This document shows, one piece after another, positions 1 to 7,566 of a stretch of 14,354 bases of DNA. A program made the translations under genes and the position numbers. The stretch's first letter is position 1. The number at the start of each line of letters is the position of its first letter. This DNA is from Candidatus Sumerlaeota bacterium (GTDB lineage Bacteria > Sumerlaeota > Sumerlaeia > JADFCT01). The stretch is from the NCBI GenBank assembly GCA_026398575.1, contig JAPLSP010000181.1, forward strand, positions 1 to 14,354. Direction: 5' to 3'. The notes below the pieces were generated by a model. That model did no database searches, was not told the DNA's origin, and saw nothing but the letters and a program-made list of their open reading frames with translations.

Positions 1-98
1 CTCTGAATGACAAATTCAGCGACGTATTTTTGCTTTAGGTACGAATGCAATGCGCTCAGAAGCAGCGCCGTTCCTATCCGCATGAGTCTTCTCTTCCT
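1..98 (+). repeat. Dispersed element, copy A
   Basis: Positions 2-53 align without gaps to 5526-5577 (40 of 52 identical by hand count) and to 14260-14311 (37 of 52). The best-kept core is AGGNACNAAWGCAATGC, preceded by TTGC or CGC that can pair with the GCAA. Similarity to copy B continues to about position 98 if a 10-nt gap in B is allowed. The left end also holds a small hairpin, CTGAAT/ATTCAG (4-9 and 14-19). The element ends about 85 bp before the transporter gene, so here alone it could be a leader, but copies B and C lie downstream of genes. The family was not recognised. Confidence 0.6.
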
Positions 99-182
99 AC
101 ATGCGAATTTGAGAATTTCGGAGGTTTCCATTGACCGATCCCAACGTCTGCGCAAGAATATCAGCGAAGCGGGTTTTTCTTT

Positions 183-3017
183 ATGAAGCGTTTGTTCACA
201 AACTACGAATTCACTTCCTATCTGATATGGGCGGCCGTCGCAGCGGGTTTTGCGATCGCCTGGATGCTGTATCCCCATCCGCGGCAAAGCGCCCAGCAAG
301 CAGGCAAGGTCGAACTCACGATCTGGTTCCCCGGCGCCGTTCAGGATTCCTACCTGGCGATGATCGAGGAATTCATGCGCCGCAATCCGCGCTATCGCGT
401 GATTGCGGCTTCGGCCGCCGTGCGCGACGCCACGGCCGATCCCACGCGTTTTTTGCTGGGCGTGGCGGGCGGCGAGGCGCCGGACGTCATCTTTTTCGAC
501 CGGTTCGCCATCGTCGAGTGGGCCAGCCGCGGCGCCTTCCAGCCGCTGGATGGGTATCTCGAGGAAGAAAAAAAGATTTCCGACGGCATTCGCAAGGAAA
601 ACTACGTCGCTCCGGCGTGGAATGAAGGGGTCTATAAAGGCAAGGTCTATGCGATCCCCAACAGCTGCGACACACGCGCGCTGTTTTATGCCGAAGCGCC
701 TCTGATCCGCGCGGGATTCGTCTATAAGGCCGGCGATCCGGAAGTGGAATCCGGCCAGACGCGCGCCGGCAGGGCGCGCCCGCCCAAGACCTTGGAAGAA
801 ATTTGCCGCAAGCGCCTGCAGGCCGGCGGAACCGTTACCGCCAACGGCACGGCGCAGCTAACGAGCCTGGTCCGGCGCCCCGCCGTCAATGAAGACGCCC
901 CACCGGACGCCAAGCCGGATTTGAATGCGTGCGGCGCGCGCCCGGGAGACGTCGCGGCGCTGGTGGCCGGCGGCAAAGTCTTCCGCGCCCGCATCATCGA
1001 GATCACCGGCCCCACGTCGTTCCGTCTGGACTTTGGGCGCGAACTGCCGCCCTCGACGCGGCAGGTTCCCGCCCAGTTTCAGGGCGCCTGCGAAATCAAA
1101 GTCTTCGACCAGGACGGCTACATCCCCCGCCTGTCGCGATATGATGAAAGTACGGGATTGCTGACATCCGTAGGGTATCTGCCGATGTTCGGCAACAGCT
1201 GGCTATATATGTACGGCTGGCTTTTCGGCGGCGAGTTCATGAAGAGCGACGGCGTCGAATGCAATCTCGACAGCATCGAGATCGTCCGCGCTCTGCAATG
1301 GTCCACGGACGCTTATGACTGCCTGGGCGGCTACGAAGCGGCCAATGTCTTCCGCGTCGCGGCCGAAAGCGGCGGCGTCAGCACGATCCTCGATCCCTTC
1401 CTCACCGGCAAGGTGGCGATGAAGATAGACGGCGACTGGATTCTGCAAAGCACGCTGACCTTCAAGCCTGACATGGATTTTGAGGTGTCGAATCCGCCGC
1501 TGCCCGAGGCGCGGCTCAAGGCCGGCTGCAAGCCGGTGAGTTGGATGGGCGGATGGGCGTTTGCGCTGCCCGCCGCGGGCAAGGCTCAAAGCGACAAAGT
1601 GCGGCTGGAAGGCGCGTGGAAGCTGCTGCAATGGCTGGTTTCATTCGAGGGGTTGAAGATGCAGGCCGAATATGACGCCTCGCTGGCGCGCGCCAAAGGG
1701 CAGACGTTTTTCCCGAGGCTCCATCCGGACACGAAGGTGCTGGCCTGGTATCGGGAGCGCTTCCTGAGTCCCGACTCCAATATTCCGCCGACCATCGTCA
1801 CGGCCTTCGACAAATTCGCCTCGCTCCTCCCTTACAGCCGGTACCGCCCCGTGACGCCCGTGGGGCAGCGGCTTTGGACCGAGCACGTGCGCTCGACCGA
1901 GAAGGCCCTGAATCATGTCGCCCATCCTTATGAATCGCTCAACTACGGCAAGCTCCAGGTTCAGATTCACCTCGAACGCGCCTTGCATCCGCCTGCCGGG
2001 CCGCTGGTTCCCTGGGGCGTTGTGATCGGCTTCTATATCGCCGCCATCCTGGCCATCGCCGCCGGATTGGTGATCGTTCAGGAGCGGCGGCGGCGGTTGT
2101 TCGGCGGGCGGCGCCAGGCGTGGTTCGAAGGCTTCGTCTGCGCCTCGCCGTGGCTGACGGGATTCCTGATTTTCGGCGCCGGGCCGATTGTCTTTTCGAT
2201 CATCATCAGCTTCTCCCACTATGACGTGCTCAACCCAGCGCGCTTCATCGGATTGAAAAACTATGCCGACTTGCTGGGAAGCCATCTCGACCCGGTGACC
2301 CAGCAAAAAACATGGAACGACCCGCTGCTCTGGAAGAGTCTGGGCAATACGCTGTTCATGGTCCTCGGCGTGCCGCTGGGGATCGCGGCGGGGTTGGCGC
2401 TGGCGCTGCTGCTCGATGCCAAAGTGCGCGGATTGCATGTCTATCGCACGATCTACTACCTGCCGGCCATTGTTCCGGCCGTGGCTACGTTCATCCTGTG
2501 GCTGTCCATCCTTTCGCCCTCGACCGGCATCCTCAATCAGGTCCTGCGGGCGATCGGATTCGACCACCCTCCCAACTGGCTGCAAAATCCGGCCTGGTCA
2601 AAGCCTGCGCTGATCCTCATGGGGCTCTGGAGCGTGGGCGGTGGCATGATCATCTGGCTGGCGGGCTTGAAAGACATCCCTGAAACCCTCTATGAAGCCG
2701 CGGCCATTGACGGCGCCAACCGCGTTCAGCGCTTCATCCACGTGACGCTCCCGATGCTCAGCCCCTATATCCTGTTCAACATGGTCATGGGTCTGATCGG
2801 CGTCTTCCAGATTTTCGAGGCCGCGTTCATCATGACGGACGGCGGTCCGGCTGACTCCACATTATTCTTCGCCTATAAGCTGTTCAACGAGGCGTTCCGC
2901 TTCCTCAACATGGGCGTGGCCAGCGCGATGGCCTGGTTCCTGTTCATCCTCGTGCTGGCCATCACCCTTTTCCAGCTGTGGCTGAGCAAGAAGTGGGTTC
3001 ATTATGGCGGAGGATGA
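183..3017 (+). CDS. ABC sugar-type solute-binding protein fused to MalF/UgpA-like permease
   Basis: The 944-residue protein joins two ABC importer parts normally made separately. Residues 12-30 form a membrane anchor. Residues 43-600 resemble family 1 extracellular solute-binding proteins (TIWFPG start, GEAPDVIFFD, YKGKVYAIPNS, GGWAFALP). About 115 residues (roughly 213-330, including RPGDVAALVAGGKVFRARII) interrupt this domain after PPKTLEEICRK and match nothing I know. A second membrane helix (about 609-632) leads into a MetI-like permease with about six helices and the EAA loop (EAAAIDGANRVQRF from residue 838), which contacts the ATPase. The ligand is probably a sugar or oligosaccharide, judged only from family. 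No ATPase or second permease follows. The ATG at 183 is the first start after an in-frame stop at 132-134; its ribosome site is weak. It overlaps the next gene by 14 bp. Confidence 0.88.
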   Translation: MKRLFTNYEFTSYLIWAAVAAGFAIAWMLYPHPRQSAQQAGKVELTIWFPGAVQDSYLAMIEEFMRRNPRYRVIAASAAVRDATADPTRFLLGVAGGEAPDVIFFDRFAIVEWASRGAFQPLDGYLEEEKKISDGIRKENYVAPAWNEGVYKGKVYAIPNSCDTRALFYAEAPLIRAGFVYKAGDPEVESGQTRAGRARPPKTLEEICRKRLQAGGTVTANGTAQLTSLVRRPAVNEDAPPDAKPDLNACGARPGDVAALVAGGKVFRARIIEITGPTSFRLDFGRELPPSTRQVPAQFQGACEIKVFDQDGYIPRLSRYDESTGLLTSVGYLPMFGNSWLYMYGWLFGGEFMKSDGVECNLDSIEIVRALQWSTDAYDCLGGYEAANVFRVAAESGGVSTILDPFLTGKVAMKIDGDWILQSTLTFKPDMDFEVSNPPLPEARLKAGCKPVSWMGGWAFALPAAGKAQSDKVRLEGAWKLLQWLVSFEGLKMQAEYDASLARAKGQTFFPRLHPDTKVLAWYRERFLSPDSNIPPTIVTAFDKFASLLPYSRYRPVTPVGQRLWTEHVRSTEKALNHVAHPYESLNYGKLQVQIHLERALHPPAGPLVPWGVVIGFYIAAILAIAAGLVIVQERRRRLFGGRRQAWFEGFVCASPWLTGFLIFGAGPIVFSIIISFSHYDVLNPARFIGLKNYADLLGSHLDPVTQQKTWNDPLLWKSLGNTLFMVLGVPLGIAAGLALALLLDAKVRGLHVYRTIYYLPAIVPAVATFILWLSILSPSTGILNQVLRAIGFDHPPNWLQNPAWSKPALILMGLWSVGGGMIIWLAGLKDIPETLYEAAAIDGANRVQRFIHVTLPMLSPYILFNMVMGLIGVFQIFEAAFIMTDGGPADSTLFFAYKLFNEAFRFLNMGVASAMAWFLFILVLAITLFQLWLSKKWVHYGGG

Positions 3018-4263
3018 TCAAAATTTCCTCTGTCCGACCGGTCCGACGCGTCCGACCAGTCCGACGCGTCCGAGCGCCCTTTCTGCCCAGCTCCGGGTTT
3101 TGATTTTCCATCCCGCTCTGGCGCCCTATCGCATTGATCTCCTTAACCATCTGGCGCTGGAAATGGAATTGAGGGTGGTTTTCATGAGAGGCGACGTCGT
3201 TTATCACCGGCAGCTGGATCAGAAGGATTTGCGTGTGCAATTGAACTGCCTTCATGAAAACTGGAACAAAGGCTTCCGGTTCATGAAGAGGGATTTTAGA
3301 ATTGGCATGGGGCGCTTGATCCGCGAATGGCGCCCGGACGTGGTTTGCGCCTCGGAGTTCTCTTACTCGACGCTTTATTTCGCATTATATCGCCGGCTTC
3401 GAGCGCCAATGGATTTCGGCCAGATGCTCTGGACTGAAGAAAATCCCGATATGCTGGCGCGCCGGGGATTCATCCGCCGGGCCTTGCGCGCCCTGTGCGG
3501 ACGAATGGTTGACAGCGTCGTTGTGTATTCGCAAGGATCAGCCGAAGCGTTTGCGCGCGCCGGCTTGGTTGAAAAAGAAAAACTATTCGTTTGCGGCAAT
3601 CATCAATCCGAAGACAGCTTCTCGGCCAAACTGGCCGCGGCGCGCTCTTTGATCTCGGAATCTCTGGACGGATTCCATCTGCGCGGAAAAAAAGTGATGC
3701 TCTTTGTCGGACGGCTGGCGCCGGAGAAAAACACCGGGCGCCTGCTGGAAGCCTTTGCTCAAACTCATCGCCAGCGCCCCGAAGCGGTCCTGGCGCTCGT
3801 GGGCGACGGTCCGGAGAAACGCCGCCTCGAGCAACAGGCGGCGGAATTGGGCTTGGAAGGCGCGGTGATTTTTGCCGGACATTGCGATGGCGCCCGGCTG
3901 CATGTATGGTATCTCATGGCGGGCGCCTTCATTCTGCCCAGCGAATACGAACCTTACGGCGCGGTCGTCAATGAAGCGTTGCTGGCCGGACTGCCGGTTC
4001 TTTGCTCGTCCCGGGTTGGGGCGCGCGGGCTGGTCCGCGAAGGCGTCAACGGCCATATCTTCGATCCGCTGGACGTGGGCGCCATGCAGTCGGCGATGTC
4101 TGGAATTCTCGACTCCTCGCCCAGCGCGGAAACCGCCGCCGGGCTGGATCGCAAAAGCCTGATGCCTTATCCCTTCAAAGACGACGTAGCCGGCTTTGTC
4201 AGCGCCGCGCGCCATGCCGCAAAGCAGCGCCATCTTCGGGAGGAGCGAAAAGCCGTCCTATGA
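3004..4263 (+). CDS. GT4-family glycosyltransferase with repeat-encoded N-terminus
   Basis: A 419-residue GT-B fold enzyme, probably transferring a sugar from a nucleotide donor to a growing lipid-linked glycan at the cytoplasmic membrane face. The Rossmann start is RVLIFHPALAPYRIDLLN (from residue 31). The C-terminal donor domain has VGRLAPEKN (from 235), LVGDGPEKRRLE and the EX7E motif E316-E324 (EPYGAVVNE), typical of GT4. Donor and acceptor cannot be read from sequence. Residues 10-24 (CPTGPTRPTSPTRPS) come from five 9-bp GTCCGACNN units and are not part of the fold. The ATG at 3004 lies inside the end of the permease gene; a TTG near 3099 would drop the repeat and is an alternative. The stop overlaps the next start as ATGA, so the two are probably coupled in translation. 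Confidence 0.88.
   Translation: MAEDDQNFLCPTGPTRPTSPTRPSALSAQLRVLIFHPALAPYRIDLLNHLALEMELRVVFMRGDVVYHRQLDQKDLRVQLNCLHENWNKGFRFMKRDFRIGMGRLIREWRPDVVCASEFSYSTLYFALYRRLRAPMDFGQMLWTEENPDMLARRGFIRRALRALCGRMVDSVVVYSQGSAEAFARAGLVEKEKLFVCGNHQSEDSFSAKLAAARSLISESLDGFHLRGKKVMLFVGRLAPEKNTGRLLEAFAQTHRQRPEAVLALVGDGPEKRRLEQQAAELGLEGAVIFAGHCDGARLHVWYLMAGAFILPSEYEPYGAVVNEALLAGLPVLCSSRVGARGLVREGVNGHIFDPLDVGAMQSAMSGILDSSPSAETAAGLDRKSLMPYPFKDDVAGFVSAARHAAKQRHLREERKAVL
3032..3076 (+). repeat. Coding minisatellite, five 9-bp GTCCGACNN units
   Basis: Five successive units start at 3032, 3041, 3050, 3059 and 3068, differing only in the last two or three bases. They sit in frame just after the start of the glycosyltransferase gene and encode its Pro/Thr/Arg-rich N-terminal tail. 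The unit is a variant of the GTCC-type 9-mers in the noncoding gap at 12615-12740. Confidence 0.9.
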
Positions 4264-5525
4264 ATTGCAGCCTGGCGCCACAACCCGCAACCGGTTCGCC
4301 TTCAGCGGCGCGCTCCCCCTTTCCCGCCTCCTGGCGGACGGGCGAGTTTTTCTTTTGGCTGATCATCGCCACCATGTGCTTGCCGCCGCTGGCGCTCGGA
4401 GTCTCGGTCGGCGAGTACAACGTTCAGGCGTTGGGATGGATCATCGCGTTGCTGGGCGCCGGCGGCTGTCTTTTGTTCTGTCCCTGCCGGACAATCGCCT
4501 TCCCCGTCTGGTCTTTTGCGCCGTTCTTTATCTACGCGTTCGCGCGCATGAATATTTCGGATCGCATCAGCGTACAGCAGGTGTTGATGATGCTGACGCC
4601 AATGCTGGTGGGAACCGTCGCTTCCGCGCTGGCCTATCGCGATCTGCGTTTCATCCAAAGAGGCTATCTATTGCTGCTGGCCTTCCACGCGGTCTTCACG
4701 ATCAGGTACGCGCTCTTTGCGACCAGGGAATTTGCGGAATTTGCGACCGTGGGAGCGGTGATGACCTATGTCCTGATTGCCGTCGGCGCGCTGGTGAGCT
4801 GGCGCAAAACCGGCCTCAAATCTCTCGCAGCTTATGGCTTGTGCGTGGCGGTTTGCGTGATGACCGTTTCGCGGATCGAACTGGCGACGCTCATTTTCCT
4901 GCCGTTCATCATTCTCCTGAACAAAGGACGCATTTTTACTGCAAACAAGGCCTTGTGGGCGCTGGCGGCTTTTCTGGCGTTCTATATCTTTTTCTATCTT
5001 CCTCCCGTGCAAAAAGCTCTCTTTTACAGCGGATCGGGCACGCTCACCCAAACCATCAGCGATGTGGCCCATCTCGATTATTCGCGGCTGCAAACGACCG
5101 GACGTCTGAACACCTGGAAGCATTTTCTAAATGATGCCAAAGACCCATGGTTGGGCGCGGGAGCAGGGGCGTCTTACTGGTATGGCATGAAGGCAGTGCG
5201 CCTGGCGCATCCACATAATGAATACATTCGCATGTTCTACGATTATGGCATCGCAGGCAGCTTGCTTCTGGCCGTGCCGCTCATGGGTCTTTGGGCGCTT
5301 TGCCACCGTCGCGCGCGGGAAGGGCCGGATGAGTTGCGGTGGCTCTATTCGGTTTCATCCATTGGGATCATTATCGCATTTCTGATCGCGCTCACGGATA
5401 ATATTTTGATGTATGCCTCTTTTTATGGCGACCTGCTCTTTTTCACCATCGGCGCCGCCTGCGCGACAACCGCCCGCATGAAGCAGTCGCCGCCGCAACC
5501 GCAGGCGAACCCCGGCCTTGAGTGA
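4260..5525 (+). CDS. O-antigen ligase / Wzy-like polysaccharide polymerase
   Basis: A 421-residue polytopic inner-membrane protein with about ten hydrophobic helices from FFFWLIIATMCLPPLALGV to DLLFFTIGAACA. Near the C-terminus a large loop holds GRLNTWKHFLNDAKDPWLGAG, then HPHNEYIRMFYDYGIAG. This Arg plus HxHNxY pattern marks the Wzy_C/WaaL family, which polymerises undecaprenyl-linked repeat units or ligates glycans to an acceptor. Which of the two it does cannot be decided here. The ATG at 4260 overlaps the previous stop (ATGA) and has GGAGGAG about 13 nt upstream; the frame stays open further upstream inside the glycosyltransferase gene but does not look coding there. It is last in the 183-5525 operon, and no terminator hairpin follows, only dispersed element copy B. 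Confidence 0.85.
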   Translation: MNCSLAPQPATGSPSAARSPFPASWRTGEFFFWLIIATMCLPPLALGVSVGEYNVQALGWIIALLGAGGCLLFCPCRTIAFPVWSFAPFFIYAFARMNISDRISVQQVLMMLTPMLVGTVASALAYRDLRFIQRGYLLLLAFHAVFTIRYALFATREFAEFATVGAVMTYVLIAVGALVSWRKTGLKSLAAYGLCVAVCVMTVSRIELATLIFLPFIILLNKGRIFTANKALWALAAFLAFYIFFYLPPVQKALFYSGSGTLTQTISDVAHLDYSRLQTTGRLNTWKHFLNDAKDPWLGAGAGASYWYGMKAVRLAHPHNEYIRMFYDYGIAGSLLLAVPLMGLWALCHRRAREGPDELRWLYSVSSIGIIIAFLIALTDNILMYASFYGDLLFFTIGAACATTARMKQSPPQPQANPGLE

Positions 5526-5613
5526 TCTGAGTCACAAATTCAGTCAGGTGTTTTTGCCCAAGGGACTAAAGCAATGCTGGCGCCGCTCCCATTCGCATGA
5601 ATCTTCGCTTTCT
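5526..5613 (+). repeat. Dispersed element, copy B
   Basis: It begins at the base after the TGA of the ligase-like gene. Positions 5526-5577 match copy A gaplessly, then B lacks about 10 nt present in A and C, and 5581-5613 again match A 66-98 (27 of 33). It lies between convergent genes, so in this orientation it cannot be a leader of either one. That argues against a riboswitch and for a mobile or structural repeat, or a 3'-end element. Confidence 0.6.
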
Positions 5614-5639
5614 TGAGAAATATTTGCGAACATGAGTAC

Positions 5640-6356
5640 TCAGCTTCCTAAATCGGCATACCAACCGAGATCCACCGCCGTGTCGCCGTTCAGGCGGCTT
5701 CCATCATTGGCCTGCATGATGAGCTTGATATTATAAGGAATGGCAGCGGCGAACACCTCGTCGGTCAAAAAGATGTAGTCTCCTGTTTTCCATTGGGAAG
5801 CCGGAGGCTTCGGATCAAAATCCCAAACCGTGCATTTGCGGCTGATCCATTCTTTGGGCAAATAGGCAATATGAATGGGATCCACGTATCCCGATACACG
5901 AAATATATAATCTTTGCCCAAAGCCTTTTTGCAGTGCATCAGCCAATACAGCCGGTAGTATTCCGGCTTGATCATCTTGTACCGGAAGGCGACCAGGTCG
6001 AGGCTGGGGCTGATGAGGCGCATGGGCTTGATCTTTCCGATCAATTCGGCCTGCCGGGCTTTCAGCGCGCTCAACACCGCCGGATCTTTTTCTTTTCGTT
6101 TCTCCTGGGCCAGACCGATTTCATGGAGGTCGAAAACGTCTGGGGCCGCTTGAATTTGCTGGAGAACGCTCATGGAGGTGGCTGCTGCCGCCGCGCGTTT
6201 GCCGCCGGCGGCCGCGGGCGTTCCATCTTCGATGACGAATTCCGTTTTGCCGCAATGCATGGCCGCAAGCGCGGCGAGCAAAAGGCCCAGCGCTTGGAGG
6301 CGGGCGCCGATCCGGCGGCCAATGCGGGATGAAGGGGCGATAGAGCAGGGAATCAT
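5640..6356 (-). CDS. Hypothetical exported protein
   Basis: The 238-residue protein is the only minus-strand gene here and was not recognised. Its N-terminus has arginines (RIGRRIGAR) followed by a hydrophobic stretch (LQALGLLLAALAAMHC), a probable signal peptide. The Cys at 35 is preceded by A-M-H, a poor lipobox, so a lipoprotein is possible but unconvincing. An Ala-rich linker (46-60) and a charged helical segment (about 60-110) lead to a Tyr/Trp-rich C-terminal half with YRLYWLMHCKKALGKDY and GDTAVDLGWYADLG. The ATG at 6354-6356 was chosen because the signal peptide starts just after it. The frame is open to 6518, but the upstream translation looks noncoding. No clear ribosome site is seen. 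A possible promoter lies at 6435-6464. A role in export or anchoring of the polysaccharide would be a guess from position only. Confidence 0.7.
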   Translation of the reverse strand: MIPCSIAPSSRIGRRIGARLQALGLLLAALAAMHCGKTEFVIEDGTPAAAGGKRAAAAATSMSVLQQIQAAPDVFDLHEIGLAQEKRKEKDPAVLSALKARQAELIGKIKPMRLISPSLDLVAFRYKMIKPEYYRLYWLMHCKKALGKDYIFRVSGYVDPIHIAYLPKEWISRKCTVWDFDPKPPASQWKTGDYIFLTDEVFAAAIPYNIKLIMQANDGSRLNGDTAVDLGWYADLGS

Positions 6357-6434
6357 GAGAATAACCCAATGGGCGCGAGCGCAATTGTTGATATTGAATT
6401 TTGGCAATCCCTCGCAGGCTTGTCCACGCCTTCT

Positions 6435-6464
6435 TTGATAGTGGAGGCTTGGCGGATGGGTCAA
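6435..6464 (-). promoter_or_regulatory. Possible sigma70-type promoter for the minus-strand gene
   Basis: Read on the minus strand, TTGACC (6464-6459) and TATCAA (6440-6435) are 18 nt apart, matching the consensus at 5 of 6 and 4 of 6 bases. The implied leader to the ATG at 6356 is about 70 nt. There is no other support. Confidence 0.35.
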
Positions 6465-6586
6465 GCCTAAACGGGACGTACTCTGATTTTGGCAATGGCG
6501 TTCCGGAATGCGCGCCAATAGCTGTGGTACATCCCGCGTTATAGCTTTGCAGTAAGCCTCAAGCAGGGTCTAGCGTTCTTCCTTGA

Positions 6587-6710
6587 ATTGGCGGCGAATG
6601 GTAGGCCGGTCAGCTCCGTCGGACGGCCACGCGCGCTAATACTACCCGGCTGGTTAATGAGCGCGTGGCGCCGCCCGACGGAGCGGGCCGGCCTACCATT
6701 CGCCGCCAAT
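6587..6710. repeat. 124-bp near-perfect palindrome (REP/MITE-like)
   Basis: Two arms of 51 bp (6587-6637 and 6660-6710) are inverted copies around a 22-nt loop. The outer 23 bp pair perfectly (ATTGGCGGCGAATGGTAGGC continuing into CGG); the inner parts differ at a few bases and one shifted base. The arms contain GCTCCGTCGG. No ORF spans it. The length and symmetry fit a non-autonomous inverted-repeat element or a REP-type intergenic palindrome. No transposase is nearby, and no target-site duplication was clear. Of the rest of the gene-free stretch 6357-6846, I see only the minus-strand promoter candidate. Confidence 0.85.
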
Positions 6711-6846
6711 CTTGGTAGATCACGTTTTTCCTTTCCCGGCTAATGCAGGCTTTGGGCTTGCCAAGCTACAGCGCAGGGGGCGCCCCATAGCCGTCTTGTG
6801 CGCGAAAAAGCGATTGAAACCGAAAGGCTGGAAAAGTGAGGATGCT

Positions 6847-7548
6847 TTGCGCCAGTCATTTTCGGAAAATTGCCGGCTCTGGACAAGGAAGCGTAAGTAT
6901 GGATGCGACGAGACTGCCGCCTTGGATAAAAAAATCCTGGCCTATCGCAGAAAAAAGCGAGTGGAATTTTTGCTGTCGAAAGTCAACGTCAAGAGCGGGA
7001 TGAAAATTCTGGATATTGGCTGCGGCATAGACGGCAGGTCTTTTGAGGATTATCTTCCGGAGGATTACCAGATCACCGGCATTGATCTTAATGACAAGTC
7101 CAGGATCGCCACCCGGCATCCCAACTTCGTTTATGTCCAGCAGGACGCCCAGGATTTGAGCCAATTTGGAGACCAGAGCTTCGATCTGGCGGTTTCCATC
7201 GGAATGCTGGAGCATATTACCGATAACGTGGTTTTTCGCCGGATCGCGTCGGAGGTGATGAGAGTCGCCAGGCAGTATATCATCGTCGTGCCATACAAAT
7301 ACGCATGGCTAGAGCCGCACTTCGTCATTCCACTCTTCCCGATCCTGCCTTATGGGATGAAACTGTGGCTGGTCAAGTCTTTCAATCTCTGCGGCATGCG
7401 GAGCGCGGTGATCCATGATCCGGACATTGTAAGGAAAAACTACAGATGGCTTTCGAACGCCGAATACCGCGGCATCTTTCCGGATTCGAAAACATTTTTG
7501 CTGCCAACACTGGAAACCGTCGCCATCATCAAGAGAGCGGCGGCTTAG
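6847..7548 (+). CDS. Class I SAM-dependent methyltransferase
   Basis: About 233 residues. Motif I is MKILDIGCGIDG, followed by the acidic end of the second strand (ITGIDLND), a motif II-like FVYVQQDAQDL, and FDLAVSIGMLEHI, the usual order in Methyltransf_11-type enzymes. In this setting it probably methylates a sugar or glycan intermediate, but substrate cannot be read from sequence. The start is uncertain: the frame opens at 6712, 2 bp after the palindrome, with no ATG before motif I. The TTG at 6847 has GAGG 5 nt upstream, and codons before it (cta, agg, ggg, ata) look unlike coding DNA. The gene is visibly less GC-rich than its neighbours (about 43-53% in lines counted), which with the palindrome hints at separate acquisition. 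It ends 18 bp before the next gene, probably co-transcribed. Confidence 0.82.
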   Translation: MRQSFSENCRLWTRKRKYGCDETAALDKKILAYRRKKRVEFLLSKVNVKSGMKILDIGCGIDGRSFEDYLPEDYQITGIDLNDKSRIATRHPNFVYVQQDAQDLSQFGDQSFDLAVSIGMLEHITDNVVFRRIASEVMRVARQYIIVVPYKYAWLEPHFVIPLFPILPYGMKLWLVKSFNLCGMRSAVIHDPDIVRKNYRWLSNAEYRGIFPDSKTFLLPTLETVAIIKRAAA

Positions 7549-7566
7549 GAAGTCAGATACACCCCC

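Noticed and set aside
1..98. Known riboswitch (cyclic di-GMP, because of the GGGACGAAAGC string)
   Set aside because: The rest of the GEMM consensus is absent, and copies B and C are not upstream of genes in the window.
131..625. TTG-started ORF with a good GGAGG site overlapping the transporter gene
   Set aside because: Its translation is Arg/Gly-rich low-information sequence shadowing a clear binding-protein frame; only the leader possibility was kept as a finding.
1641..2585. Long minus-strand open frame inside the transporter gene
   Set aside because: Gln/Arg/Asp-rich translation typical of the antisense of GC-rich coding DNA; the + strand has clear domains.
5640..5742. Lipoprotein lipobox in the minus-strand gene product (Cys35)
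   Set aside because: Residues A-M-H before the Cys do not fit the lipobox, so only a general signal peptide is claimed.
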